A stretch of DNA of 8,644 nt from Aquificota bacterium (GCA_013153455.1 JAADEK010000029.1:1-8644), one strand, 5' to 3'. Positions 1 to 7,068 are shown, counted from the stretch's first letter. Made by a program: numbers and translations. The notes: generated by a model from the sequence alone, not told the origin.

Positions 1-377
1 ACGATGAGCTTAGCGAGCTTTAAGATTCTTTCCGGCTCTTTCCAGAGGTGGAATCTGAGGAAACTGTCGCTCCCGAGGAGGAGATAAAGCTCGTCCCCGT
101 ATTTTTTCCTCATATACTCAAGCGTGTAGACGGTGTAGGAGATACCCCCCCGCCTGATTTCGTAGTCATCAACCCTGAAGTAGGGTTCGGGTTTCAGGGC
201 GAGACAAAGCATACTGAGGCGGTCTTCGGGGCTTGCGCTGTGGGGAGCCTTTAGCGGGGCTCGGTATGTAGGGACGAATATAACCTCTTTTGCTCGGAGC
301 TCCTCAAGCGCATCACGCGCGAGGATTATGTGACCGCAGTGAACGGGGTCAAAACTCCCGCCGAAAATAATCCTCAT
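1..377 (-). CDS. nadD: Nicotinate-nucleotide adenylyltransferase, 5' part (3' end outside window)
   Basis: Transfers AMP from ATP to nicotinate mononucleotide to give deamido-NAD, the penultimate step of NAD synthesis in the cytoplasm. Reading the minus strand from ATG 377-375 gives 125 full codons that stay open to the window edge. The N-terminus MRIIFGGSFDPVHCGH carries the nucleotidyltransferase GGSFDPVHxGH signature (residues 6-16, with the HxGH histidines at 13 and 16). Later come SYTVYTLEYM, matching the family's SYTxxTL block, and LLLGSDSF followed by W and KEPERI, matching the GxDxxxxxxxW region. About 60-80 C-terminal residues, including the usual ISSTxIR motif, lie outside the window. 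The usual PPHK block reads RAPLKAP here, a small deviation. No Shine-Dalgarno sequence precedes the ATG; a strong promoter sits just upstream. It is divergent from the cyclase gene with 25 bases between the starts. Family assignment is firm. Confidence 0.93.
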   Translation of the reverse strand, partial: MRIIFGGSFDPVHCGHIILARDALEELRAKEVIFVPTYRAPLKAPHSASPEDRLSMLCLALKPEPYFRVDDYEIRRGGISYTVYTLEYMRKKYGDELYLLLGSDSFLRFHLWKEPERILKLAKLI

Positions 378-388
378 GGATTTGTAGT

Positions 389-417
389 ATTATACTTATC
401 CAATGTCCTTGAAACAA
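389..417 (-). promoter_or_regulatory. Sigma70-type promoter for nadD, near-leaderless
   Basis: On the minus strand a consensus TATAAT (394-389) is preceded, after exactly 17 bases, by TTGTTT (417-412). Eleven bases separate the -10 from the nadD ATG, so the predicted transcript would have a leader of only about four bases, which fits the lack of a Shine-Dalgarno sequence. The -35 lies inside the first codons of the divergent cyclase gene. Seen by eye; the transcription start is inferred. Confidence 0.6.
391..396 (+). promoter_or_regulatory. -10 element for the diguanylate cyclase gene, overlapping the nadD -10
   Basis: TATACT at 391-396 lies six bases before the cyclase ATG at 403; TATTAT at 388-393 is an alternative register. 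Transcription from either would begin at or next to the ATG, giving a leaderless message. No convincing -35 is visible at the right spacing. The hexamer shares bases with the nadD TATAAT on the other strand, within the perfect inverted repeat AGTAT-T-ATACT at 386-396. Confidence 0.45.
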
Positions 418-1707
418 AAGGTTCTCCTTTACGCATCCCTTTCCCTCCTCCTTACGCTTTCCCTCCTCGCACTCGGGACGCTCACATACCTCCTCCTTGA
501 GAACAAATCCCGCGCGAGCAGGTTCTACGACCGCATCGTTTCCGCATTCGTAAATACACAATCACTTATAAAGGAAGAAGAACCTCTTACGAGGTTTTTA
601 AAAACAGTTGATTTTATAAACGCGGTTCTTGAGACGCGTTCCGTTTTGTTCCTTGACAAGAGGTTCGTCCCCGAGGAACTGCTTGAAGGAAAACTCGTCG
701 TTTCGGGCTACATCGTTGACCCGAAGGGTGTGAGTGATACAAAGCTCATAACCGCTCTCCTTGAGATAGAGCTATACGGGACGCTCGGACCCATTTACAA
801 ACCTATGGCTGTAGCACGCTACCCTCTCGGGGATGATGAGAAGCCCTACGGATTTGTTTACTTCATAAAGCCGATAAAGCACGACCTTACGCTTATTGCA
901 TTTCTCCTCGCCTATCCCCTAATAGCGGTCGGGGTCGCGAGCTTTCCCGTTTACAGGCTTGTGGGGAGGCTCGTGAGGGAGGTAAACTTCATAAAAACCC
1001 TTTCACAAGACTTTTCAAAAAACCAGTTCTCAAGACTTGAACTCCTCAGGAAGAACTTAAGGGAAACAAAGGAAAAGAACGACGAGGTTTACGAGCTTAA
1101 ACTCTCAATCCTGAAGATGATGGAAGCGCTTGAGAAACTCCTTCTCAAAACGACAAAGGAAAAGATACACTACGAGACGATGGCTCTAACTGACCCCCTT
1201 ACGAACCTCTACAACAGGAGGGTATTCCTTGAGGTAGCGGAAAAGGAGCTGAGCAGGGCAAAACGCGTAGGAAGCCCTTTTAGCATACTCCTCCTTGACA
1301 TAGACGACTTTAAACGCATAAACGACACATACGGGCACGACGTAGGTGATGTAGTCCTCAAAAGGGTCTCCGAGACGCTCAGAAGGAACGTAAGGAAGAT
1401 GGACCTCGTAGCGCGATGGGGAGGTGAGGAGTTCATCGTCATGCTACCGCACACGAACCTACAAAACGCCTACAAGGTGGCGGAGAAGTTAAGAAGATTG
1501 GTTGAGAACCTTAGGGTAAAGCTCCCGGGCGGTGAAGAGATAAACGTTTCCGTGAGCGTTGGGGTGAGCGCCTTTAAGGGGCACAAACGCCTTGAGGACA
1601 TAATAAAGGAAGCGGACCTCGCCCTTTACGAGGCAAAGAGAAAGGGGAAAAACAGGGTTGAGGTCTTCAGGGAAAGCCTAACCCTTGAGCGTCCCGAGGG
1701 GTCTTAG
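403..1707 (+). CDS. Membrane-bound GGDEF diguanylate cyclase with extracytoplasmic sensor region
   Basis: Predicted to make cyclic di-GMP from two GTP at the inner face of the membrane. Of 434 residues, 7-31 form a first membrane helix, 32-160 an extracytoplasmic region, and 161-184 a second helix. Residues 185-258 form a HAMP-like, charged helical linker, with Pro182 at its entry and NDEVYELKLSILKM resembling the HAMP second helix. The GGDEF domain spans about 259-425: LTDPLTNLYNRR (262-273), DIDDFKRINDTYGHDVGD (299-316), the active-site GGEEF (340-344) and ADLALYEAKRKGKN (404-417). RxxD (RKMD, 331-334) five residues before GGEEF is an intact inhibitory site, so product feedback is expected. 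DEKPYGFVYFIKPI (145-158) looks like the last strands of a Cache/PAS-type sensor, but that call is weak; the ligand is unknown. An in-frame TAG at 385-387 with no other start codon in between fixes the ATG, which lacks a Shine-Dalgarno sequence. The 3' end overlaps rtcB by 30 bases. Confidence 0.93.
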   Translation: MSLKQKVLLYASLSLLLTLSLLALGTLTYLLLENKSRASRFYDRIVSAFVNTQSLIKEEEPLTRFLKTVDFINAVLETRSVLFLDKRFVPEELLEGKLVVSGYIVDPKGVSDTKLITALLEIELYGTLGPIYKPMAVARYPLGDDEKPYGFVYFIKPIKHDLTLIAFLLAYPLIAVGVASFPVYRLVGRLVREVNFIKTLSQDFSKNQFSRLELLRKNLRETKEKNDEVYELKLSILKMMEALEKLLLKTTKEKIHYETMALTDPLTNLYNRRVFLEVAEKELSRAKRVGSPFSILLLDIDDFKRINDTYGHDVGDVVLKRVSETLRRNVRKMDLVARWGGEEFIVMLPHTNLQNAYKVAEKLRRLVENLRVKLPGGEEINVSVSVGVSAFKGHKRLEDIIKEADLALYEAKRKGKNRVEVFRESLTLERPEGS

Positions 1708-3120
1708 CTTTGCGACCGCTTTGGCTATACCGAGCTCGTCTATGACCCTCACGACCTCCGTCACGTCCTTGTAAGCTTGGGGTATTTCCTCCATTATCGT
1801 AGCCTTTCCTCTCGCGACGACCACGAGCTCCCCGACGACGCTCTCAAGCCCCACCTCCTTTACGAATTTTTTTGCCTGCCTCCTTGACATGAGTCTGCCC
1901 GCGCCGTGGCACGCGCTCCCGAAGGACATCTCCATTGAGCGGGGCTGACCCACGAGGAGGTAGCTCGCCCTTCCCATGTCCCCGGGTATGATGACAGGCT
2001 GACCCACGTTCCTGTAGGCTGGCGGGACCTCGGGATGCTTCGGGGGGAAAGCCCTCGTCGCTCCTTTCCTGTGAACGACGACGTTGACCTCCCTGTTTCC
2101 CACCTCGTGCCTTTCAACCTTACCTATGTTGTGCGCGTGGTCGTATACGAGGCGGTATCCGAGCTCTTCCCAAGAAAGACCGAGGAACTTCCTGAGGGTA
2201 TTTGCGGTCTTGTAGCCGAGAATCTGTCTGTTTGCGAAGGCGTAGTTTGCGGCGGCGTTCATCGCGCCAAAATACAGCTGACCCTCTTCCGAGTCAAAGG
2301 GAACGCACGCGAGTTGCGGGTCGGGTAACTTTATACCGTAGCGCTGGGAAGCTTTTAGGGCTAAGCGTATGTAGTCCGTGCAAACCTGATGCCCCAAACC
2401 CCTTGAACCGGAGTGAACCATTATGAGGACTTGTCCCTCTCGTATACCGAGGGCGTCGGCGCTCTTTCCGTCGTAAATCTCCTCAACCGCTTGTATCTCA
2501 ATAAAGTGATTACCGCTTCCCACCGTTCCGAGCTCGTCCGAGCCCCTCTCGTAGGCTTCCTTTGACACAGCGTCGGGGTTTGCGTTCGGGAGAGCTCCGA
2601 AGCTCTCTATGTGCTGAAGGTCTTCGGGAAAGCCGAACCCGTGCTCAACCGCCCACTTCGCCCCCTTAACGAGAACCTCCTTCATCTTTGAGCGGGAGAG
2701 TTTTATGTCCCCCGTTCTTCCCACGCCAGCGGGGACGTTCTTTAAAATCTCGTTCATTATCTGGCGTATCTTGGGGGCGACCTCGTGCGAAAGGAGGTCG
2801 GTCGCAATCAGGCGAACACCGCAGTTTATGTCATACCCTATTGAGCCCGGGCTTATTATCCCCTCGCGCGTGTCCGTAGCCATAACGCCCCCCACGGGAA
2901 AACCGTATCCTACGTGAACATCGGGCATAACGTATACAGCTTTCACGACTCCCGGGAGCTTGGACGCGTTTAGAGCTTGTCTTATCGCCTCCTCCTCAAG
3001 CTTCTCAAAGAGAGCATCGCTCAGATAAAAAACAACCGGAACCCTTTGACCCTCTTCCGTTCCCGCGGGCAGTTCCCATACGTATGTATCCTTTCTGATT
3101 AACCTTTCTTTTAGTCCCAT
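1678..3120 (-). CDS. rtcB: RtcB tRNA-splicing/RNA-repair ligase
   Basis: GTP- and Mn-dependent ligase that joins RNA 2',3'-cyclic phosphate or 3'-phosphate ends to 5'-hydroxyl ends, via a GMP-histidine intermediate. The metal and catalytic residues are all visible, numbered from the ATG start: PDVHVGYGFPVGG near 66-78, D97 and C100 in GYDINCG, N204 and H205 in GSGNHF, H236 in HSGSRG, H330 in DHAHN, GDMGRA near 380-385, and H405 in SACHGAGR, the expected guanylylated histidine. The 480-residue length matches the archaeal and thermophile-type full-length enzyme. I chose ATG 3120-3118 because GGAGGT lies five bases upstream and the ATG overlaps the transporter stop as TGATG; GTG at 3123-3121 is an alternative adding one residue but sits only two bases from that site. 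Last gene of the moeA-transporter-rtcB operon. No archease or RtcA gene is in the window, so whether it serves tRNA splicing or RNA damage repair cannot be told here. Confidence 0.96.
   Translation of the reverse strand: MGLKERLIRKDTYVWELPAGTEEGQRVPVVFYLSDALFEKLEEEAIRQALNASKLPGVVKAVYVMPDVHVGYGFPVGGVMATDTREGIISPGSIGYDINCGVRLIATDLLSHEVAPKIRQIMNEILKNVPAGVGRTGDIKLSRSKMKEVLVKGAKWAVEHGFGFPEDLQHIESFGALPNANPDAVSKEAYERGSDELGTVGSGNHFIEIQAVEEIYDGKSADALGIREGQVLIMVHSGSRGLGHQVCTDYIRLALKASQRYGIKLPDPQLACVPFDSEEGQLYFGAMNAAANYAFANRQILGYKTANTLRKFLGLSWEELGYRLVYDHAHNIGKVERHEVGNREVNVVVHRKGATRAFPPKHPEVPPAYRNVGQPVIIPGDMGRASYLLVGQPRSMEMSFGSACHGAGRLMSRRQAKKFVKEVGLESVVGELVVVARGKATIMEEIPQAYKDVTEVVRVIDELGIAKAVAKLRPLGTLKG
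1682..1700 (+). other. Short stem-loop inside the convergent overlap of the cyclase gene and rtcB
   Basis: CCCTTG (1682-1687) can pair with CGAGGG (1695-1700) around a seven-base loop, with one G-U pair in the cyclase transcript. The same bases on the rtcB transcript give a C-A mismatch, so the fold favours the plus strand. There is no following T-tract, so it is not a standard intrinsic terminator. It could mark the cyclase 3' end, or be chance in GC-rich coding sequence. Confidence 0.25.
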
Positions 3121-4463
3121 CACATACCTCCCATAAAGAAGGTAAAGAGGAGAGCGAGCGCAAAACCGAATGTAATATTTAACACAAATCCCGCCTTCAT
3201 CATATCGCCCTGCGACACGTAACCCGTTCCGTATACTATCGCGTTCGGGGGTGTGGCGACCGGTAGCATAAAGGCGCAGGACGCTGCAACAGCCGCGGGT
3301 ATGACGAGTAGCTCGGGGGGCTTCCCGAGGGCTTGGGCGGTTGAGAGGAGTATGGGTGCTATAAGGGCGGTAGTCGCTGTGTTGCTCATCAACTCCGTCA
3401 GGAATATAACGAAGAGGACTATTACGAGGAGGAACACAAAGAGGGGAAGACCCTCAAGGAGGTCTATGAGCTTTTCCGAGATAAACTTCGCGGTTCCCGT
3501 CTTTTTCATGATACCGCTCAAGGCTATCCCTCCCCCGAAGAGCAGAAGCGTCCCCCACGAGACGCCCCTGTTTATGTCCTTCCAGTCTATGAGCCGAAGG
3601 CTCACGAGCGCTATCACACCCAAAAGGGCTACGACCGTATCAAAGTATTTCTTTACCCCGAAGAGCGGGGCGAGTTGTTTGCTCATAACCCAACCGAGGG
3701 CGACGAGAAGGAAAACAAGAAGCACGAGTTTCCCCTTTGGGCTCAGCTTCTCTTTTGCGGATATACCTTCAACCTTTAGACCCGCGGGGGGTCTGAAGAC
3801 GAGAAAGAGGATTAAAAACAGAAGCGGAAAGAGGACCGCGAAGGTGGGTATACCGAAGCGCATCCAGTCGGTAAAGGAGAGCTCAAGGAGACCCGCGGCT
3901 ATGCCGTTCGGCGGACTTCCCACGAGCGTTCCTATCCCTCCCACGCTCGCGGAATACGCTATCCCGAGAAGTGCAAACGTGTAGGCGCTTTTCGGGACTT
4001 CTCCTTTTGCGCTCGCAAGGACGCCGAGGGCAAGCGGGAGCATCATCGCTGTCGTTGATGTGTTGCTTATCCACATGGAGATGAGTGAGGTAGCGAGCAT
4101 AAGTAAAAACACCGAAAAGAGGAAGTTCCCCCGCGCGAGGGAGACTATCCTCCCCGCTATGAGTTTGTCTATTCCGTGCTTTGAGAGCGCGGTCGCGAGG
4201 ACAAATCCCCCGAAGAAGAGAAATATAAGGGGGTGGGCGAAATACGAGAGGGCACCGCTTACGTCAAAGATGCCGAGAAGAACACCCGCTACGGGTATCA
4301 TAAGTGCGGTAACGCTCAAGGGGATGGCTTCCGTAATCCAGAGGATGGCGCTCAGGGCAAGAACGGAAAGTCCCTTCCTTACGCCCTCCTCAAGCGGTGC
4401 AAAGAAGAGTATGAGAAAGAAAACGAGGAAGGCAAGGATAAGGCTCACATCTTTCCTTCCCAT
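3120..4463 (-). CDS. SLC13/DASS family sodium-coupled anion transporter
   Basis: Inner-membrane symporter of the divalent anion:sodium family (CitT, SdcS, INDY relatives). The 447 residues are almost all hydrophobic helices, about 11 segments. The two inverted-repeat signature loops are present: SNTSTTAMMLPLA (133-145) and SNTATTALIAP (360-370), the SNT motifs that bind sodium and substrate. The paired motifs GGIGTLVGSPPNG (175-187) and PVATPPNAIVYGTG (401-414) are also intact. Length is typical and no domain is missing. AAGGAGG (4477-4471) lies seven bases before the ATG and starts within the moeA stop codon region, 14 bases from moeA; the stop overlaps the rtcB ATG as TGATG, so translation is probably coupled. 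Family members move dicarboxylates, citrate or sulfate; the sequence does not decide which. Linkage to moeA allows the guess that it carries an oxyanion, but a C4-dicarboxylate is equally plausible. Confidence 0.9.
   Translation of the reverse strand: MGRKDVSLILAFLVFFLILFFAPLEEGVRKGLSVLALSAILWITEAIPLSVTALMIPVAGVLLGIFDVSGALSYFAHPLIFLFFGGFVLATALSKHGIDKLIAGRIVSLARGNFLFSVFLLMLATSLISMWISNTSTTAMMLPLALGVLASAKGEVPKSAYTFALLGIAYSASVGGIGTLVGSPPNGIAAGLLELSFTDWMRFGIPTFAVLFPLLFLILFLVFRPPAGLKVEGISAKEKLSPKGKLVLLVFLLVALGWVMSKQLAPLFGVKKYFDTVVALLGVIALVSLRLIDWKDINRGVSWGTLLLFGGGIALSGIMKKTGTAKFISEKLIDLLEGLPLFVFLLVIVLFVIFLTELMSNTATTALIAPILLSTAQALGKPPELLVIPAAVAASCAFMLPVATPPNAIVYGTGYVSQGDMMKAGFVLNITFGFALALLFTFFMGGM
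3126..3131 (-). promoter_or_regulatory. Shine-Dalgarno site of rtcB, deciding its start
   Basis: GGAGGT is encoded by the Gly-Gly codons at the very end of the transporter gene. It is five bases from ATG 3120 but only two from GTG 3123, favouring the ATG. Confidence 0.75.
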
Positions 4464-4470
4464 ATCTCCC

Positions 4471-4477
4471 CCTCCTT
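4471..4477 (-). promoter_or_regulatory. Shine-Dalgarno site of the anion transporter gene
   Basis: AAGGAGG directly follows the moeA stop codon TGA (4480-4478) and is seven bases from the transporter ATG. It supports ATG 4463 and independent or coupled re-initiation within the operon. Confidence 0.8.
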
Positions 4478-5689
4478 TCAGTCTATGAGTATGACCTCAA
4501 CCTCCTCGCCTTTTTTCAGGCTCAAGACCCCTTCCGGGACCACCATGTAAGCGTTTGCCTCGGAGAGAGATGTGAGCATATGGCTGTCTTGTTTCTTGAG
4601 GGGTATGCAGTGATACCTCCCGTCCTTGAAGTAGACGACCGCCCGGGCGAACTCCCTCCTGTCCGCGCTCTTTCGCGCGTAGTCCTCATCAAGAACCGCG
4701 CTCCTTTTCTCCCTTTCGGGGTTCCGAAAGCCCATCATAGCCCTTATCGCGGGGTAAACGAGGAGGTCAAAGGCTACCGCGCTTGAGACGGGATTTCCCG
4801 GAAGTCCGAAGAACAGCTTTCCATCCGCGAATGTCCCAAAAAGGACGGGTTTTGCGGGTTTTATGCGGAGTTTGTGAAACTTTACGTCAACGTTAAGCTC
4901 CTTAACGAGCTCCTTTACGTAGTCCTTTTCACCCATTGATACACCGCCGGTAGTTATGAAGATGTCGTATCTGTGGGCGTTCTTTAGGGCTTCCTTTAGG
5001 GTATTCGGGTCGTCGGGGAGTATGCCGAGGTTGTAGGGTATTCCTCCCGCCCTCTTTACAAGACCGTGGAGCATGTAGTTGTTGGAAGTCCTTATCTGGG
5101 AGGGTTTTGTTCGGGGCTCGCAGACGTCAAGTATCTCGTCCCCTGTTGAGAGTATCCCCACGTTGGGTCTTCTGCGGACGCTCACAAGGGGGACGTTAAG
5201 GGAGGATAGGATTCCCATCTCGTAACCGCGTATCGGGGTTCCCTTCTTCAGGACGAGTTGTCCCTCCCTCATGTCCTCTCCCCTTTTCCTTACGTTTGCG
5301 CCTTTTTTGAAGCTCTTTTTTACAATTACCTCCCCGTTTTTTTCCTCGGTATACTCAACGGGAATAACGGTGTCCGCGCCTTTGGGGAGGGGGGCGCCCG
5401 TGAAGATTTTTATCGCGGTTCCGGGCAGGAGGGTTATGTCCTCACCCGTTCCCGCGGTGTATTCCCCGATGAGTTTCAGGCGTGCGGGGACTTGTTTTAC
5501 GTCTTCCCACCTCACCGCGTAGCCGTCCATCGCGGAGTTGTCAAAGAGGGGTTTGTCCGTGTCCGCCCTGATGTCCTCAGCGAGAACCATGCCGAGGGCT
5601 TCGTGTATAAATACCCTCTGGGTTTCCAAGGGCTTTGCGCTTGAGAGAACAGCCCGAAGGGCTTCCTCAAGGGGGGTCAGTTCCTTCAT
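4478..5689 (-). CDS. moeA: Molybdopterin molybdenumtransferase MoeA
   Basis: Inserts molybdenum into molybdopterin by consuming adenylylated molybdopterin and molybdate, the last general step of molybdenum cofactor synthesis in the cytoplasm. The 403 residues cover the whole family length. Seen in order: FDNSAMDGYAVR (49-60) with the conserved Asp55, KIFTGAPLPKGADTVIP (94-110), VRKRGEDM (133-140), then the molybdopterin-binding fold with GILSTGDEIL (178-187), ITTGGVSMGEKDY (245-257) and LPGNPVSSAVAF (296-307), and a C-terminal beta domain from about 325. Start ATG 5689-5687 is set by AGGAGG (5700-5695) five bases upstream. First gene of the operon with the anion transporter and rtcB, divergent from purB across 47 bases. 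Tungsten-using thermophiles have MoeA paralogues for tungsten; the sequence alone does not tell which metal is used. Confidence 0.96.
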   Translation of the reverse strand: MKELTPLEEALRAVLSSAKPLETQRVFIHEALGMVLAEDIRADTDKPLFDNSAMDGYAVRWEDVKQVPARLKLIGEYTAGTGEDITLLPGTAIKIFTGAPLPKGADTVIPVEYTEEKNGEVIVKKSFKKGANVRKRGEDMREGQLVLKKGTPIRGYEMGILSSLNVPLVSVRRRPNVGILSTGDEILDVCEPRTKPSQIRTSNNYMLHGLVKRAGGIPYNLGILPDDPNTLKEALKNAHRYDIFITTGGVSMGEKDYVKELVKELNVDVKFHKLRIKPAKPVLFGTFADGKLFFGLPGNPVSSAVAFDLLVYPAIRAMMGFRNPEREKRSAVLDEDYARKSADRREFARAVVYFKDGRYHCIPLKKQDSHMLTSLSEANAYMVVPEGVLSLKKGEEVEVILID

Positions 5690-5694
5690 CAGAA

Positions 5695-5700
5695 CCTCCT
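5695..5700 (-). promoter_or_regulatory. Shine-Dalgarno site of moeA
   Basis: A perfect AGGAGG lies five bases before the moeA ATG. It contrasts with the divergent purB start, which has no such site. Confidence 0.8.
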
Positions 5701-5708
5701 GATTATGA

Positions 5709-5730
5709 ATTCTAATCCTCTGATATTCTA
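5709..5730 (-). promoter_or_regulatory. Candidate -10 elements for the moeA operon
   Basis: Two identical TAGAAT hexamers stand on the minus strand at 5730-5725 and 5714-5709. The distal one would start transcription near 5718 and leave about 29 leader bases including AGGAGG; the proximal one would start near 5702, just upstream of that site. No good -35 is visible for either. The distal hexamer overlaps the purB -10 on the opposite strand. Confidence 0.35.
5721..5729 (+). promoter_or_regulatory. Extended -10 promoter of purB (leaderless)
   Basis: TGATATTCT fits the extended -10 pattern TGnTATAAT with one hexamer mismatch, which would compensate for the absent -35. It ends seven bases before the purB ATG, so transcription should begin at or next to the start codon. 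Confidence 0.45.
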
Positions 5731-5736
5731 TTTCGT

Positions 5737-7053
5737 ATGATTGAGCGCTACACGCGTGAGGAGATGGGAAGGGTATGGGACGAGGTGAACAAGTTCAGAA
5801 AGTGGCTTGAGGTTGAGATAGCGGTCTGCAGGGCTTGGCACAAGCTCGGGAAGATACCCTCGGACGCCCTGAAGGAGATAGAAAAGAAGACATACGTTGA
5901 TGAGGAGGTCGTAAAGAGGATAAAGGAAAAGGAGAAAGTATTTAAGCACGACGTTCTTGCGTTTGTGAGCGTTATCGCGGAGCAGGCTGGGGAGGCGGGT
6001 AGGTTTATTCACATGGGCTTGACGTCTTCTGACGTGGTTGATACCGCTCTTGCGCTTATACTGCGCGACGCTCTCGGTATTATCCTGAGGGACGTTCGGG
6101 AGGTTATGGAGAAGGTAAAGGAGCTTGCTCTCAAGCACAAGGATACGCTTATGATGGGAAGGACGCACGGCGTTCACGCGGAGCCTTACACCTTCGGGCT
6201 TAAGATGTGCGTTTGGTATGACGAGCTGAGGCGCCACACCGAGAGGTTGGAGCGGGCGGTTGATGAGATTTCATACGGTAAGATTTCGGGGGCGGTGGGG
6301 ACTTACTCAAATATTCCCCCGGAGGTTGAGAGGCTCGCGCTTGAGGAGCTGGGGCTAAAGGCTGAACCCGCTTCAACTCAGATAGTTCACCGCGATAGAC
6401 ACGCCTTTGTTTTGACGAGTTTGGCTCTGGTTGCGTCTTCGCTTGAGAAGTTCGCGACCGAGATTAGGCATCTCCAGAGGACGGAGGTTCTTGAGGTTCT
6501 TGAGCCTTTTGAGAAGGGTCAGAGGGGTTCTTCCGCTATGCCCCACAAGAAGAACCCTATTCACTCGGAGAGGATATGCGGGCTTGCGCGCGTAATCAGG
6601 GCGAACGCTTTTCCCGCGCTTGAGGATATCGTTCTGTGGCACGAGAGGGACATATCCCATTCGTCGGTTGAGCGTGTGATTCTTCCGGACAGTTTTATAG
6701 CGCTTGATTATATCTTGAACCTTTTTAGGGATATCCTTTCGGGGCTTGTTGTGAACGAGGAGAGGATGAGGAAGAATATGGAGCTTTCTAAGGGGCTTTA
6801 CGCTTCTTCGCGTATACTTGTTCTCCTCACTCAGAAGGGGCTTTCCCGGGATGTCGCTTACGATATCGTCCAGAGGTGCGCGATGAGGGCTTGGGAGGGT
6901 GAGAAGGGTTTTAAGGAGGTTTTGCTTGAGGATGAGGAGGTAAGGAAGTTTTTGAGTCCCGAGGAGATAGAGAGGGCGCTTGACCCTTGGGAGTTTTTGA
7001 AGCACAGGGATTACGTTTATGAAAAGGTTTTCGGGAGCACCGCGAAGCGGTAA
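5737..7053 (+). CDS. purB: Adenylosuccinate lyase
   Basis: Cleaves SAICAR to AICAR in purine synthesis and adenylosuccinate to AMP, releasing fumarate each time; a cytoplasmic homotetramer in the fumarase/aspartase superfamily. The 438 residues match the short bacterial form. N-terminal [16 protein letters not shown] is the typical start of the family. Conserved blocks: HDVLAF (71-76), [15 protein letters not shown] (93-107), [10 protein letters not shown] (141-150) with the catalytic His144, and the flexible signature loop [11 protein letters not shown] (264-274), whose serines 265/266 include the general base. The strong N-terminal match and an in-frame TAA at 5713-5715 fix ATG 5737, yet no Shine-Dalgarno sequence is present. 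The last codons form a terminator stem. T-ending codons become frequent toward the 3' end (37 T against 20 C at third positions in the last 114 codons), unlike moeA next door. Confidence 0.97.
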   Translation: MIERYTREEMGRVWDEVNKFRKWLEVEIAVCRAWHKLGKIPSDALKEIEKKTYVDEEVVKRIKEKEKVFKHDVLAFVSVIAEQAGEAGRFIHMGLTSSDVVDTALALILRDALGIILRDVREVMEKVKELALKHKDTLMMGRTHGVHAEPYTFGLKMCVWYDELRRHTERLERAVDEISYGKISGAVGTYSNIPPEVERLALEELGLKAEPASTQIVHRDRHAFVLTSLALVASSLEKFATEIRHLQRTEVLEVLEPFEKGQRGSSAMPHKKNPIHSERICGLARVIRANAFPALEDIVLWHERDISHSSVERVILPDSFIALDYILNLFRDILSGLVVNEERMRKNMELSKGLYASSRILVLLTQKGLSRDVAYDIVQRCAMRAWEGEKGFKEVLLEDEEVRKFLSPEEIERALDPWEFLKHRDYVYEKVFGSTAKR

Positions 7054-7063
7054 TTTTTCTTTT
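7039..7063 (+). terminator. Intrinsic terminator of purB, stem inside the coding end
   Basis: ACCGC (7039-7043) pairs perfectly with GCGGT (7047-7051) around a GAA loop, and TTTTTCTTTT follows at 7054-7063. The stem core GCGAAGC is a sequence known to form an unusually stable mini-hairpin. The last paired base is the T of the purB stop codon. The stem is only 5 bp, so partial read-through into the next gene is possible. Confidence 0.6.
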
Positions 7064-7068
7064 AATAT
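7063..7068 (+). promoter_or_regulatory. Candidate -10 element of the sdhA/frdA gene
   Basis: TAATAT ends eight bases before ATG 7077 and overlaps the end of the purB terminator T-tract, inside the palindrome TTAATATTAA (7062-7071). No -35 or extended -10 is seen, so in AT-rich spacer this may be chance. Confidence 0.3.

Noticed and set aside
48..254. Plus-strand 68-codon frame at the left end
   Set aside because: The opposite strand encodes conserved nadD motifs across the same bases, so this is a shadow.
3121..3123. GTG as the rtcB start
   Set aside because: It is only two bases from the GGAGGT site, whereas ATG at 3120-3118 is at a workable five bases and overlaps the upstream stop as TGATG. 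The difference is one residue.
3253..3984. Plus-strand open frame of 243 codons over the transporter
   Set aside because: It is antisense to the transporter. Its composition is Arg/Ser/Pro-rich without recognisable motifs, as expected of a shadow of hydrophobic codons.
5728..6237. Minus-strand open frame of 169 codons over the purB start
   Set aside because: It lies antisense to a certain purB gene, has no family features or Shine-Dalgarno site, and is a by-product of purB codon bias.
6373..7005. Minus-strand open frame of 210 codons inside purB
   Set aside because: Fully antisense to conserved purB sequence including its signature loop, with no start signal or domain.
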